This document shows positions 22,109-31,282 of a stretch of DNA of 64,000 nt, piece after piece. The translations under genes were made by a program, and so were the position numbers. Positions within the stretch are counted from its first letter, which is position 1, and each line of letters begins with the position of its first letter. The notes below the pieces were generated by a model. That model did no database searches, was not told the origin of the DNA, and worked only from the letters and a program-made list of their open reading frames with translations. Origin of the DNA: Sphingomonadales bacterium (GTDB lineage Bacteria > Bacteroidota > Bacteroidia > Chitinophagales > Chitinophagaceae); the NCBI GenBank assembly GCA_016872195.1, contig VHAT01000005.1, positions 18,767 to 82,766 on the forward strand. The letters are read 5' to 3'.

Positions 22109-23188
22109 ATGAAAACACTAGTTTTATTATGTTCATTGGCAACAATTTCTTTTGTTGCATGTAAGAAAAGCAACACTGGCGAAAGTCAAGATTTTGCAAT
22201 GATAGATGTTACAAAAAAATACAAGGACATCGCATTTGTAATCATTTCTACGGCAAAAACTAACGATAATTTCAGAACAATCGCCTATTCAGAATGTAAC
22301 AAACAGAAATATGGCGATTACTATATTAAGTTAAAAGAGCTTATAACCCTTAACGCAACTCATAAATATTGGGATTCTGCTACCGTTACAAAGCTTTCAT
22401 ACTTGGAAAAGGCGATAACTGAAACCAAACGTAATGACGTAACCATATTTATTCCCTCAATTGAAAAACACCCTGAGAAAGCAACCCAAAATAGAAATCA
22501 GTCAAGAACAGAGGCTTACGAAGAACCCATTGCTGTAATCGCCACAGAATATGACAATCCAACGCAAACAAGTCCTGGATATATAGTTGAAAGCAATGGC
22601 GTTTTAACTTTTTACCAGACTATAAACGAGACTTTTGCCTGAGAACATGATGTTTGGGTGGTGGGTGAAGAAGAAAATTGCTCACCAGAGAATATGGTTG
22701 CTGCAGTAGAAGATACTGCTATATTGACATATGGAAGGGTTAATGGTGGTGCTGAATATGGAGGCATAATCAAGGTTACTGACTGGTCCTTAGTAGAACC
22801 TTGGGTGGCAGGTAAAGTTGAATTTCGTTGCATAGTTTTTAAAGGTGCTGGAGGAGGAGGTTCGGTTCATGACAAACCTTATGGCAAGTGGCGTAGGCAA
22901 AACTTCGATGGAGTATTTAAAGATTTTGGCACCTTTTTGTTTAACTGGAATATTTCTAATATTGGAGATTGGACAACTGAAAAATGGATTGAAGAAGATG
23001 GTGGAACAAGTAATGCTATTTCTAGCTCAGTATCATGGAGGGACGCATTTGGAATTACTCATACAACTACTATTACATCGCCAGCGAAAGACAGAGATGA
23101 TGACCTTGGGCTAACGATTATTCAGTTTTCTGATAACATAAACCAAGAATATGATTTAGGTGGAGTAAAAATTAAAAGAAGAAATTAA
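22109..23188 (+). pseudogene. Lipoprotein-like hypothetical protein interrupted by one in-frame TGA (22640-22642); two track ORFs (22109..22642, 22658..23188) in the same frame
   Basis: MKTLVLLCSLATISFVACKK...FYQTINETFA-TGA-EHDVWVVGEEENCSPENMVAA...; 22658-22109 = 549 = 183 codons, so no frame change. Confidence 0.7.
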
Positions 23189-23256
23189 TAAAAGAAGGTT
23201 ATCGTGAAATTTAATAACCGTTGATTTTATTAAAAATCCTACTCAAATAAATATTT

Positions 23257-23865
23257 ATGAAGTTTCATTTTTCACTTCTTGCGGTTTTTTTCTTATTCAC
23301 ACAATGTATCGCCCAAAAACAACAACTTCAGTTTGCTCTTGGGACAAATTTTAATGGTACCGGGGATACAAAAGGGCTCGGATTTTTAACAGAGTATAAT
23401 AAAAAATTCAAGAAGAGGCTTAGTTGGTCTGTTTCATTAGGAGGGACAATTAATGATGGATCGTTTGGTATACTTTATGAATACCCCCAAGGTCAACAGA
23501 GGGATGGCTCAGTCCGCTATACGATTGCAGGTTTCCAAGGAACATCTCATCTTGGCTTTAGTGTTTTTAGCTCAAATACAGGTAACCTTGTTTTTCGTCT
23601 AGGCAGTGTCATAAGATACCAATCTTCATCCTATTGGGATATAGTAAATATTTTGTACGAGCCTATAACAGGGCTACCATATCCAGTTATTGTTTTCGAA
23701 AATACAAGTCCACAAAAGACACTGGCGTTAGGTGGAAGCAGTCAACTATCATATAGTTATACATTAAAGAACAGAATTTGCCTAGGCATATTAGCAAGCT
23801 TCCAGTTTGACACACAAGGAGATACTATTTCTCAGCTATTATTTACAATTGGAAAGCGGTTTTGA
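23257..23865 (+). CDS. Hypothetical secreted/outer-membrane protein
   Basis: 202 aa, signal peptide MKFHFSLLAVFFLFTQCIAQ, beta-rich C-terminus. Confidence 0.6.
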   Translation: MKFHFSLLAVFFLFTQCIAQKQQLQFALGTNFNGTGDTKGLGFLTEYNKKFKKRLSWSVSLGGTINDGSFGILYEYPQGQQRDGSVRYTIAGFQGTSHLGFSVFSSNTGNLVFRLGSVIRYQSSSYWDIVNILYEPITGLPYPVIVFENTSPQKTLALGGSSQLSYSYTLKNRICLGILASFQFDTQGDTISQLLFTIGKRF

Positions 23866-23964
23866 CCCACACTTGAAACAGCAGAAGCCAAGCGGAATAA
23901 CAAAGCTTTCTTTTTTAGAAACTTGTCTTCCTTTTCTACAATTAAAAACATTTGATCTGTATCT

Positions 23965-24444
23965 ATGTTTCGTGAAATGATTGATTCAGTTTTTGGTTAC
24001 GTAGTTTCTAGAATAATTGATCCAATATGTACTACGATTTGGAAGTGGGCGACTTTCCTCTTCTATAAAACATTTACTTGGCAAGGAATAAAAATAGCTG
24101 GTGAATGGGAAGCACAGGCAGAGAGTAAAGAAACTACTTTTCACGAAGTGTTTAATATTAAACAAAGTGGATTCAGGTTGTCTGGTGATTATAGTGTTAA
24201 AAATGTGTTTAAGCATGAAGGAGGGGCAGTAAACTCAAAGTATAAACTTGATGGAAAAGTCATTAATAACTATGTAACATTTATATGTTATATCAATTCG
24301 CATTCCGAGTATGGGGTAGCAACATTCATTCTTGAATTAGTTGATGGAGGTAGTTCTTTGGAGGGAAAGTCGCTTTGGTTAGACCGAAATGGCCGCAAAA
24401 TTGTATATTATCCTAAGTACAAAATGAGCAGAAAAAAATATTAA
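23965..24444 (+). CDS. Hypothetical membrane-anchored protein
   Basis: 159 aa ORF, N-terminal hydrophobic segment, AT-rich islet composition. Confidence 0.55.
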   Translation: MFREMIDSVFGYVVSRIIDPICTTIWKWATFLFYKTFTWQGIKIAGEWEAQAESKETTFHEVFNIKQSGFRLSGDYSVKNVFKHEGGAVNSKYKLDGKVINNYVTFICYINSHSEYGVATFILELVDGGSSLEGKSLWLDRNGRKIVYYPKYKMSRKKY

Positions 24445-24497
24445 CACCTTCAGTTGCTTTCAAAATATATCGTTCTGTTATTAACTACTTTTAACCC

Positions 24498-25172
24498 ATG
24501 GACGGCCGTATAGAAAAAATCAAATTTTCCTTTTCCTGCAACGAAAAGCTTTCTAAAATGAGGCCTTGTGCGGAGGGTTTGCATTGCCCAACTTGTAATA
24601 AATCTGTCGTCGACTTTAGGCAGAAAACCTTAGCCGAGTTGACAAGACAGCTGGAAGAAAACGAATCTGTGTGTGGCATTTTCTCAACAGATCAAATGCT
24701 GAAAAAAAGAAAGACATTCCAATTTGGCCGTCTTGTGGCGAGCATTTTTATTGCCTTGGGCCTTGGAACAATAAATAAATCTGTCTTTGGTCAAACCGGG
24801 GCCGGTGATACTTTATCTGCCTACCAAGAACAGAATAAAGATGAAAATAATTTCATTGGAGGCATAGTAGAAACCCCTGCAATATTTAAATATGGGGGTG
24901 ATAAACAACTTTCCGATTTTTTATCTAAAAACATAACTTGGCCAAAGAATGGACGGCGAGGATATGTAGAGATATTCTTCGCCATCGATACGGCCGGGCG
25001 GCCCGGACAAGTAAAAATAATAAAGAGTCTGGGTACGGCAGCAGATAAGGAAGCAATTCGATTGGTAATGCTTTTGGAATTTACCCCTTCCACCAAGTAT
25101 GGCAGAAAAGTGAAAGAGTACAGGCGCTTGTCCATCCCCTTCAATATGCGAGGCAAGAAGTACATATTGTGA
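24498..25172 (+). CDS. TonB C-terminal-domain protein with N-terminal Cys-rich ribbon
   Basis: FSFSCNEKLSKMRPCAEGLHCPTCNKSVVDFRQKT followed by TM and TonB_C-like YVEIFFAIDTAGRPGQVKIIKSLGTAADKEAIRLVMLLEFTPSTKYGRKV. Confidence 0.75.
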   Translation: MDGRIEKIKFSFSCNEKLSKMRPCAEGLHCPTCNKSVVDFRQKTLAELTRQLEENESVCGIFSTDQMLKKRKTFQFGRLVASIFIALGLGTINKSVFGQTGAGDTLSAYQEQNKDENNFIGGIVETPAIFKYGGDKQLSDFLSKNITWPKNGRRGYVEIFFAIDTAGRPGQVKIIKSLGTAADKEAIRLVMLLEFTPSTKYGRKVKEYRRLSIPFNMRGKKYIL

Positions 25173-25233
25173 CAGACCGACTAAAAAGCCCTTACTGACC
25201 TATTCATCATTTTTCCCTTTGGGAGGTTCAATT

Positions 25234-25260
25234 AATTGTAATAACTTTGTAATTACAATT
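25234..25260. promoter_or_regulatory. Dyad operator overlapping mazEF promoter -7 box
   Basis: AATTGTAATaACtttGTaATTACAATT; central TAACTTTG (25242-25249) matches TAnnTTTG; TTTG at 25218-25221 gives a 20-bp spacer. Confidence 0.75.
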
Positions 25261-25266
25261 CAACTT

Positions 25267-25512
25267 ATGGAAATTTCGTTGATCCAAATTGGAAACTCAA
25301 AGGGTATACGTCTTCCTAAAACCATCATCGAGAAATACAAGTTTCAAGGATCCTTAGAGCTTGTTTTTGAAAAAGAGTATATTATACTAAAGCCAAAGAA
25401 AAAACCCCGTGAAGGTTGGGAAAAGAGCTTTCAGGAAATGCGAAAAAACGGTGATGATACTCTACTTATTCCAGATACTTTTAAGGATGAAGAACTAGAG
25501 GAATGGAAATAA
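25267..25512 (+). CDS. mazE: AbrB/MazE-type antitoxin
   Basis: MEISLIQIGNSKGIRLPKTIIEKYKFQGSLELVFEKEYIILKPKKKPREGW. Confidence 0.88.
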   Translation: MEISLIQIGNSKGIRLPKTIIEKYKFQGSLELVFEKEYIILKPKKKPREGWEKSFQEMRKNGDDTLLIPDTFKDEELEEWK

Positions 25513-25826
25513 GGCAATACCAGATTGTTTTGGTAAATCTTGATCCAACTATTGGTCGTGAAATAAGAAAAACCCGACCATGTGTGGTCATTTCACCAAA
25601 CGAAATGAATGATTTTTTACAGACGGTCATTATTGCCCCTATGACTAGTGTGATAAAAAATTACCCCACGCGAGTTCCTGTCAGGCATAATAAAAGAAAT
25701 GGGAGTATCGTACTTGACCAAATTAGAACAGTGGACAGAAGAAGATTGATCAAGGCCTACAAGTGCTTAACGGCAAAAGAGGTCCTGGTGATAAAATCCG
25801 TCCTTCAAGAGATGTTTGTATTATAA
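25503..25826 (+). CDS. mazF: MazF/PemK-type toxin endoribonuclease
   Basis: QYQIVLVNLDPTIGREIRKTRPCVVISPNEMND...TRVPV...GSIVLDQIRTVDRRRL; overlaps antitoxin ORF by 10 nt. Confidence 0.92.
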   Translation: MEIRQYQIVLVNLDPTIGREIRKTRPCVVISPNEMNDFLQTVIIAPMTSVIKNYPTRVPVRHNKRNGSIVLDQIRTVDRRRLIKAYKCLTAKEVLVIKSVLQEMFVL

Positions 25827-25856
25827 TTGTTGGGCGCAAATCTGTAAAACTACCCC

Positions 25857-26915
25857 ATGACCACACCACTTCTCACTGAATTTTCAAAAGGCGGCGGCTG
25901 CAGCTGTAAGATCGCCCCGCGGGTACTCGAAGAGATCCTGCACTCCACCATCGCACGTCCGCACGATGCGGCTTTGTTAGTGGGCTACGACACCAATGAC
26001 GATGCGGCGGTATATGATCTGGGTAATGGCATGGCGCTGATCTCTAGCACCGATTTTTTTTCGCCCCTTGTCAACGATGCATTCACCTTTGGTAAGATCG
26101 CAGCGGCCAATGCCATCAGCGACATCTATGCCATGGGAGGAAAGCCACTGGTAGCGATCGCTATTTTGGGTTGGCCCATAGATAAATTGCCCAATGCCAT
26201 GGCTCAACAAGTGATCGAAGGAGGTAGAACCATTTGTCAAGAAGCGGGTATTCCCCTGGCCGGCGGACACAGCATCGACAACCCCGAACCACTCTTTGGG
26301 TTGGCGGTTACTGGGATCGTTCCGATCGAAAATCTAAAACGAAATAATACGGCTCAAGTGGGCGATTGGTTACTGCTTACCAAACCCCTGGGCACGGGGG
26401 TACTGGCGAGTGCCGATAAAAAGGGCTTGCTCGACACCGAGCATCAAACCGTTTTATTGGATGCCCTTTGCTCTCTCAATCAGATCGGAACCGAACTCGG
26501 AAGCATCAAGGGAGTCCATGCCATTACGGACATCACGGGCTTTGGCATCATGGGGCATCTTATCGAAATGATAAAGGGAAGCCATGCCAGCGCGGCCATT
26601 TACTACGACCAGCTGCCCATATTGCCCCGCGTACAGGAGTTGATCACACAACGTATCTTTCCGGATGCTACTACTCGTAATTGGAGTGCTTATCAAGATA
26701 AGATCCGATTTGAAAAGGGGGTGAACGTAATGGAAGCCTTTACGCTACTGCCCGATCCGCAAACCAACGGAGGATTGCTGATCAGTGTAGCACCCGATGC
26801 TCTCGCGGCGGTGCAACAATTATTAAAAGACCGGGGCTTTGAAGCACATACAGAACCGATCGGGCAAGTAGTGGAGGCAACAGAAAAAACATTGATCATT
26901 TATCCTGGTCGGTAA
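25857..26915 (+). CDS. selD: Selenide, water dikinase (Cys-containing form)
   Basis: FSKGGGCSCKIAPRVLEEIL; DDAAVYDLGNGMALISSTDFFSPLVNDAFTFGKIAAANAISDIYAMGG. Confidence 0.95.
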   Translation: MTTPLLTEFSKGGGCSCKIAPRVLEEILHSTIARPHDAALLVGYDTNDDAAVYDLGNGMALISSTDFFSPLVNDAFTFGKIAAANAISDIYAMGGKPLVAIAILGWPIDKLPNAMAQQVIEGGRTICQEAGIPLAGGHSIDNPEPLFGLAVTGIVPIENLKRNNTAQVGDWLLLTKPLGTGVLASADKKGLLDTEHQTVLLDALCSLNQIGTELGSIKGVHAITDITGFGIMGHLIEMIKGSHASAAIYYDQLPILPRVQELITQRIFPDATTRNWSAYQDKIRFEKGVNVMEAFTLLPDPQTNGGLLISVAPDALAAVQQLLKDRGFEAHTEPIGQVVEATEKTLIIYPGR

Positions 26916-26920
26916 TTTCG

Positions 26921-27367
26921 CTAAAAAACCAGATTTTCCTTATTGCGAATTTGATCGGTAGAAAGCTCGGCCACCAATTGTACGGCCGGAATCTGTCGTA
27001 TAGTTTGAATCGTGGTCTGGATAGAGGCTTCACTGACCTCATCTTCTTTCATCAACCATAAAAAATCCAGGTGCTTGAACTCGGGCAGTAAAAATTCGCC
27101 GTCAAACTTATTGTTGTATATATAATGCTCTAAAGACCCGGTGGGTTCGCGAAACTCATAGACCGAAAAAAAATATTCGCGTTTTTTATAAATGCGTTTG
27201 ATCTCCAGTTCATTGATCCGAAAATCGAGGCCGATGGTATGATTCAGGTGCCAGCAAAACTGATACCCCCGTATGGGTGCAACGATGCCTAAGAGACGTG
27301 TTCCCTCAAAAAAGGCTTCTGTTATCAGCGAATTATCGAGGACCAGCTTGTTGACCCGTTCTGCCAT
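26921..27367 (-). CDS. IPExxxVDY-family-like hypothetical protein
   Basis: 149-aa class protein resembling a Bacteroidota family (LVLDNSLITEAFFEGTRLLGIVAPIRGYQFCWHLN); call from recall. Confidence 0.5.
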   Translation of the reverse strand: MAERVNKLVLDNSLITEAFFEGTRLLGIVAPIRGYQFCWHLNHTIGLDFRINELEIKRIYKKREYFFSVYEFREPTGSLEHYIYNNKFDGEFLLPEFKHLDFLWLMKEDEVSEASIQTTIQTIRQIPAVQLVAELSTDQIRNKENLVF

Positions 27368-27400
27368 AGGTTGGTCTATACAAGATACAACTTATAGTCG

Positions 27401-29053
27401 TTAGAACTGAATATCGGCCACCATCTGTTCGGAGCCGCGCTGATACAACACTTTTACACGGTCACCTTTCTTGAATTTTCCAAGCGTTTGCATATAGCTC
27501 TCCATTGAGCCGATCTTATAATCACCTATTTGCAAAACAATATCGCCGGCGCGAATACCTGCCTTTTGAGCAGGACGACCTTCGCTGACACCATCGGCTC
27601 TTACTCCTGTTCCGCTATAGGTATAATCGGGCATAATACCCATAGAAACACTAAAGCGTGCCGATGTTGTGGTTTGCGTTTCGCGCGTTTTTAAAAAAGC
27701 CAATCGCCCTGTCTTATCGGTTTGGTCGATCAGTTGTTCCATGTGGCGAAGTATGGTTACCATTCCCTTGTAGTTGATGCGATCAGCATCATCGCTGGGC
27801 TTATGATAATCGGTATGCAAACCGGTAAAATAAAATAAGACGGGAATGTCTTTGCGATAAAACGAGGTATGATCACTTGGACCCGAGCCGCTCGAATCGA
27901 TCTTTACCTGAAACGCAGTCTTGGTATTATTGTTAACCACCGAAGACCAGTATGGAGATGTTCCGTATCCCCCAATAGTAACAGTTTTGGTGCTATCGTT
28001 CAGGCGACCCACCATATCCATATTGATCATGTAATTGACCGTCTTGAGATCGATGGTAGGATTCTCAACGAAATGTTTTGATCCATAAAGTCCCAACTCC
28101 TCGCCAGAAAAAGCAATGAGTAAATAATTATTCGAGCGAGCGGCCGACTTTTTTAATTCGGAACCCAATACCAACAAGGTGGCCGTACCACTGGCATTAT
28201 CATCGGCTCCGTTATGAATAGCCGCCTCTTTTTTCTCGTATCGAGAATTTCCATCTTCTCCATACCCAAGGTGATCGAAATGAGCGCCAAGCACCACGGT
28301 GGTAGGGGCGCCGTTATTTATATAGCCGATCACATTCGACCCGCTTCGGACTACATCGCTCAGCGAAGCACGGGCATCGAGTTCTAGCGAAGCAATTTCT
28401 TGATTCAAAAAAGGAGCGATCGCGTTATGTTTGATAAAAAAGACCGGAAGGTTTACCAGCGGTAGTTTATCCTTGGCGTTAAAGCTAAGTTTGTCGTCTA
28501 TGGTGCTACTGTTATACCAAAGTAATGCTTCCGCACCTTTTTCTTTGGCCTTTGTGCTGAATTCATAAATGTACCCCGCCAAGTCAAAATGAGGATTGGT
28601 CTTATTTTCTTCGAGTACCTCATGCAGATCGATCATCCAGGGTGCGCCCATTTCGCGTAATCCTGGCGTAAGAGTACCCGCAACAGACCCGGTGGCGCTA
28701 AATGAAAAAACAAAGAACTCTTTTTCGGGGGTCAGTGCTTTTTTCGCTATGATCAACTTCGCATCGGTTCCTATTTTTTTTCCTTCATTAACAGAAAAGG
28801 GTTGATAATACCCTTCGGTGCCCTTTGGGATCAGCCCAGACAGTTGAAATTGCCCGGCAATGTATTCCATAGCTAGTTTTTCGCCGGGGGTTCCCGTGCG
28901 GCGGCCTTCGAGCCGATCATCGGCCAAAAACCGGACATGGCCTTCGAGGGTGTTTTGCAACGAACTGTTTTTCTTATCAAGATGTCGCGTAGTCGTGCAA
29001 GCGCTCAGCACAAGCAATACTATAGCAAGCGGAAATTTTGTAAAAACTCGCAT
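27401..29053 (-). CDS. M28-family aminopeptidase lipoprotein with PA insertion and C-terminal PDZ domain
   Basis: VVLGAHFDHLGYG, HNGADDNASGTATLL, SGEELGLYGSKHF; PDZ-like GRPAQKAGIRAGDIVLQIGDYKI; LSACTTT lipobox. Confidence 0.9.
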   Translation of the reverse strand: MRVFTKFPLAIVLLVLSACTTTRHLDKKNSSLQNTLEGHVRFLADDRLEGRRTGTPGEKLAMEYIAGQFQLSGLIPKGTEGYYQPFSVNEGKKIGTDAKLIIAKKALTPEKEFFVFSFSATGSVAGTLTPGLREMGAPWMIDLHEVLEENKTNPHFDLAGYIYEFSTKAKEKGAEALLWYNSSTIDDKLSFNAKDKLPLVNLPVFFIKHNAIAPFLNQEIASLELDARASLSDVVRSGSNVIGYINNGAPTTVVLGAHFDHLGYGEDGNSRYEKKEAAIHNGADDNASGTATLLVLGSELKKSAARSNNYLLIAFSGEELGLYGSKHFVENPTIDLKTVNYMINMDMVGRLNDSTKTVTIGGYGTSPYWSSVVNNNTKTAFQVKIDSSGSGPSDHTSFYRKDIPVLFYFTGLHTDYHKPSDDADRINYKGMVTILRHMEQLIDQTDKTGRLAFLKTRETQTTTSARFSVSMGIMPDYTYSGTGVRADGVSEGRPAQKAGIRAGDIVLQIGDYKIGSMESYMQTLGKFKKGDRVKVLYQRGSEQMVADIQF

Positions 29054-29152
29054 AGGGGTATAATTAACCGGCAGCAAAGTTACCAACTGTCCGGATGCTT
29101 TGTGCATTAAGCCCGAGATTTTGGGGGATGGTTTGGCGCTCAGTGTCTACTT

Positions 29153-31282
29153 TTGCATTCTATTATTAACAGCTTGAGTCAGACCGGTCTGCATATTGCG
29201 TTAGTGGGTAATCCCAACAGTGGTAAAAGCTCGCTTTTTAACTGTCTGACCGGACTGCAACAAAAGGTGGGCAATTTTCCGGGGGTAACGGTCGAAAAAA
29301 AACTGGGATCCGCTGTTATTGGAGAGGTTTCGGCCTCTATCATAGACCTGCCTGGCACCTATAGTCTCTATCCAAGAAGGCTCGATGAGTGGGTTACTTA
29401 TCGGGTGGTCATGAACGAAGAGACAGATATTGTTCCCGATCTGATCGTGGTGGTGGTCGACGCCAGCAACCTGAAAAGAAATCTTCTTTTTTGTACCCAA
29501 TTGCTCGATCTGAAGCGACCAGTCGTAGTAGCCCTTACTATGATGGATCTGGCCCGCCAGCGCGGCATCAAGATCGATATTGGAGCGCTGGCTCGTGAAT
29601 TAGGCGTAGCGGTGGTAGCGGTAGATCCTCGAAAAGGAAAGGGGGTAACGGAATTAAAAAAAGCGATCGGGCTTACCTCACAAGGTGCCTATAAAATTCC
29701 TCCCCGCGATTTTATCGATAATCTTAGTTTGGCCCCACTCGCGATTCAAAAAATAAAAGCGATTGCGCCTGATTGCAGTGATTATAAAGCCATTCACCTA
29801 CTTACTCATAACGATTCGTTTGAGTTGCCCGCTTTATTTCAACAGCAGGTGGAGTCCATTAAAAAAGAGGTTGCCTTTACGCCTACTAAAATTCAGGCCG
29901 AAGAGATCTTACAGCGTTATGCCCGTATTCGACAGCTTATGCAGATCGCCGTTGCTGAGCCCGATCCGCTGCAGCGAACCCTGCGTACCGAAAAACTAGA
30001 TACGATCTTGTTGCATCGGCGCTGGGGATATCTGATCTTGCTTTCCGTTTTGTTTTTATTTTTCCAAAGTGTGTTCGTCTTGGCGCAATATCCAATGGAC
30101 TGGATCGAAATGGGAATGGGGCAGTTGGGAGAATGGACGGCAGACCAGTTACCGCCGGGCATGCTAACCGACCTGCTGGTCAACGGTGTCTTAGCCGGGC
30201 TGGGGGGTATTGTAGTATTTGTTCCGCAGATCATGATCTTATTTGGGATCATTACCCTGCTCGAAGATTCGGGTTATATGGCACGCATTAGTTTTTTATC
30301 GGACCGGCTAATGCGCAGTGTAGGGCTCAATGGGAAAAGTGTTATGCCCATGATCAGCGGATTTGCCTGCGCAGTCCCGGCCATTATGAGCACCCGAAAT
30401 ATCGAGAATAGAAAAGAGCGATTACTTACCATCTTGGTTACGCCCCTTATGAGTTGTTCGGCCAGACTGCCGGTCTATACGACCATTACCGGATTGGTAA
30501 TTCCTAATAATTATCTATTGGGGTTTCTTAGCGTACAAGGGTTGGTGTTATTGGGCATGTATATGATGGGCATCATCATGGCAATGCTTGTTTCGTATAT
30601 CGCGAACCTGTTCATTAAAATTCAAGAAAAGAGTTTTTTTATTCTGGAGTTGCCCTCTTACCGTGCGCCCCGCTGGTCCAACATCTTGCCCACGATGCTC
30701 AGCAAGGCCAGGATCTTTGTACTCGATGCAGGTAAGATCATCATGATCATCTCCCTTATTCTTTGGGGCTTGAGTTCCTTTGGTCCGCAAGCGGGCATGC
30801 AGAAAGCGCAGCAACAATACGAAACAGCTGTGTTGTCTGGAATACCGAAAGCACAAGTCGAAAGAGAATATCAAACCGCTAAGCTCGAAAATTCATTCGC
30901 CGGTTTGCTCGGTAAGACCATTGAACCAGTCATTGCCCCCCTTGGCTTTGACTGGAAGATCGGCGTGGCGCTCATCACCTCGTTTGCGGCCCGCGAAGTT
31001 TTTGTGGGAACAATGGCCACGCTCTATAGTGTGGGAGACGACGATAGTCATTTGCTCACCGAAAAAATGCGTGCAGCCCTGCGACCAGACGGTAGTCCTG
31101 TATTTACACTGGCTACCGGGTTATCACTAATGATATTCTATGTGTTCGCCATGCAGTGCATGAGTACGCTGGCGGTAGTAAAAAGAGAAACCAAATCTTG
31201 GAAATGGCCCCTTATTCAACTAGTGTATATGACGGGGCTGGCCTATTTACTAAGTTGGTGCTGCTACTTATTGTTTCGCTGA
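29153..31282 (+). CDS. feoB: Ferrous iron transport protein B
   Basis: GLHIALVGNPNSGKSSLFNCLTGLQQKVGNFPGVTVEKK; SCSARLPVYTTITGL; start uncertain (no ATG; TTG at 29153 or 29174). Confidence 0.95.
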   Translation: MHSIINSLSQTGLHIALVGNPNSGKSSLFNCLTGLQQKVGNFPGVTVEKKLGSAVIGEVSASIIDLPGTYSLYPRRLDEWVTYRVVMNEETDIVPDLIVVVVDASNLKRNLLFCTQLLDLKRPVVVALTMMDLARQRGIKIDIGALARELGVAVVAVDPRKGKGVTELKKAIGLTSQGAYKIPPRDFIDNLSLAPLAIQKIKAIAPDCSDYKAIHLLTHNDSFELPALFQQQVESIKKEVAFTPTKIQAEEILQRYARIRQLMQIAVAEPDPLQRTLRTEKLDTILLHRRWGYLILLSVLFLFFQSVFVLAQYPMDWIEMGMGQLGEWTADQLPPGMLTDLLVNGVLAGLGGIVVFVPQIMILFGIITLLEDSGYMARISFLSDRLMRSVGLNGKSVMPMISGFACAVPAIMSTRNIENRKERLLTILVTPLMSCSARLPVYTTITGLVIPNNYLLGFLSVQGLVLLGMYMMGIIMAMLVSYIANLFIKIQEKSFFILELPSYRAPRWSNILPTMLSKARIFVLDAGKIIMIISLILWGLSSFGPQAGMQKAQQQYETAVLSGIPKAQVEREYQTAKLENSFAGLLGKTIEPVIAPLGFDWKIGVALITSFAAREVFVGTMATLYSVGDDDSHLLTEKMRAALRPDGSPVFTLATGLSLMIFYVFAMQCMSTLAVVKRETKSWKWPLIQLVYMTGLAYLLSWCCYLLFR

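Noticed and set aside
22643-22700. A genuine bacterial SECIS element after the in-frame TGA
   Set aside because: Only a 5-bp stem with a 13-nt loop; too weak to call as a feature without selA/selB/selC evidence. Kept only as a test within the TGA finding.
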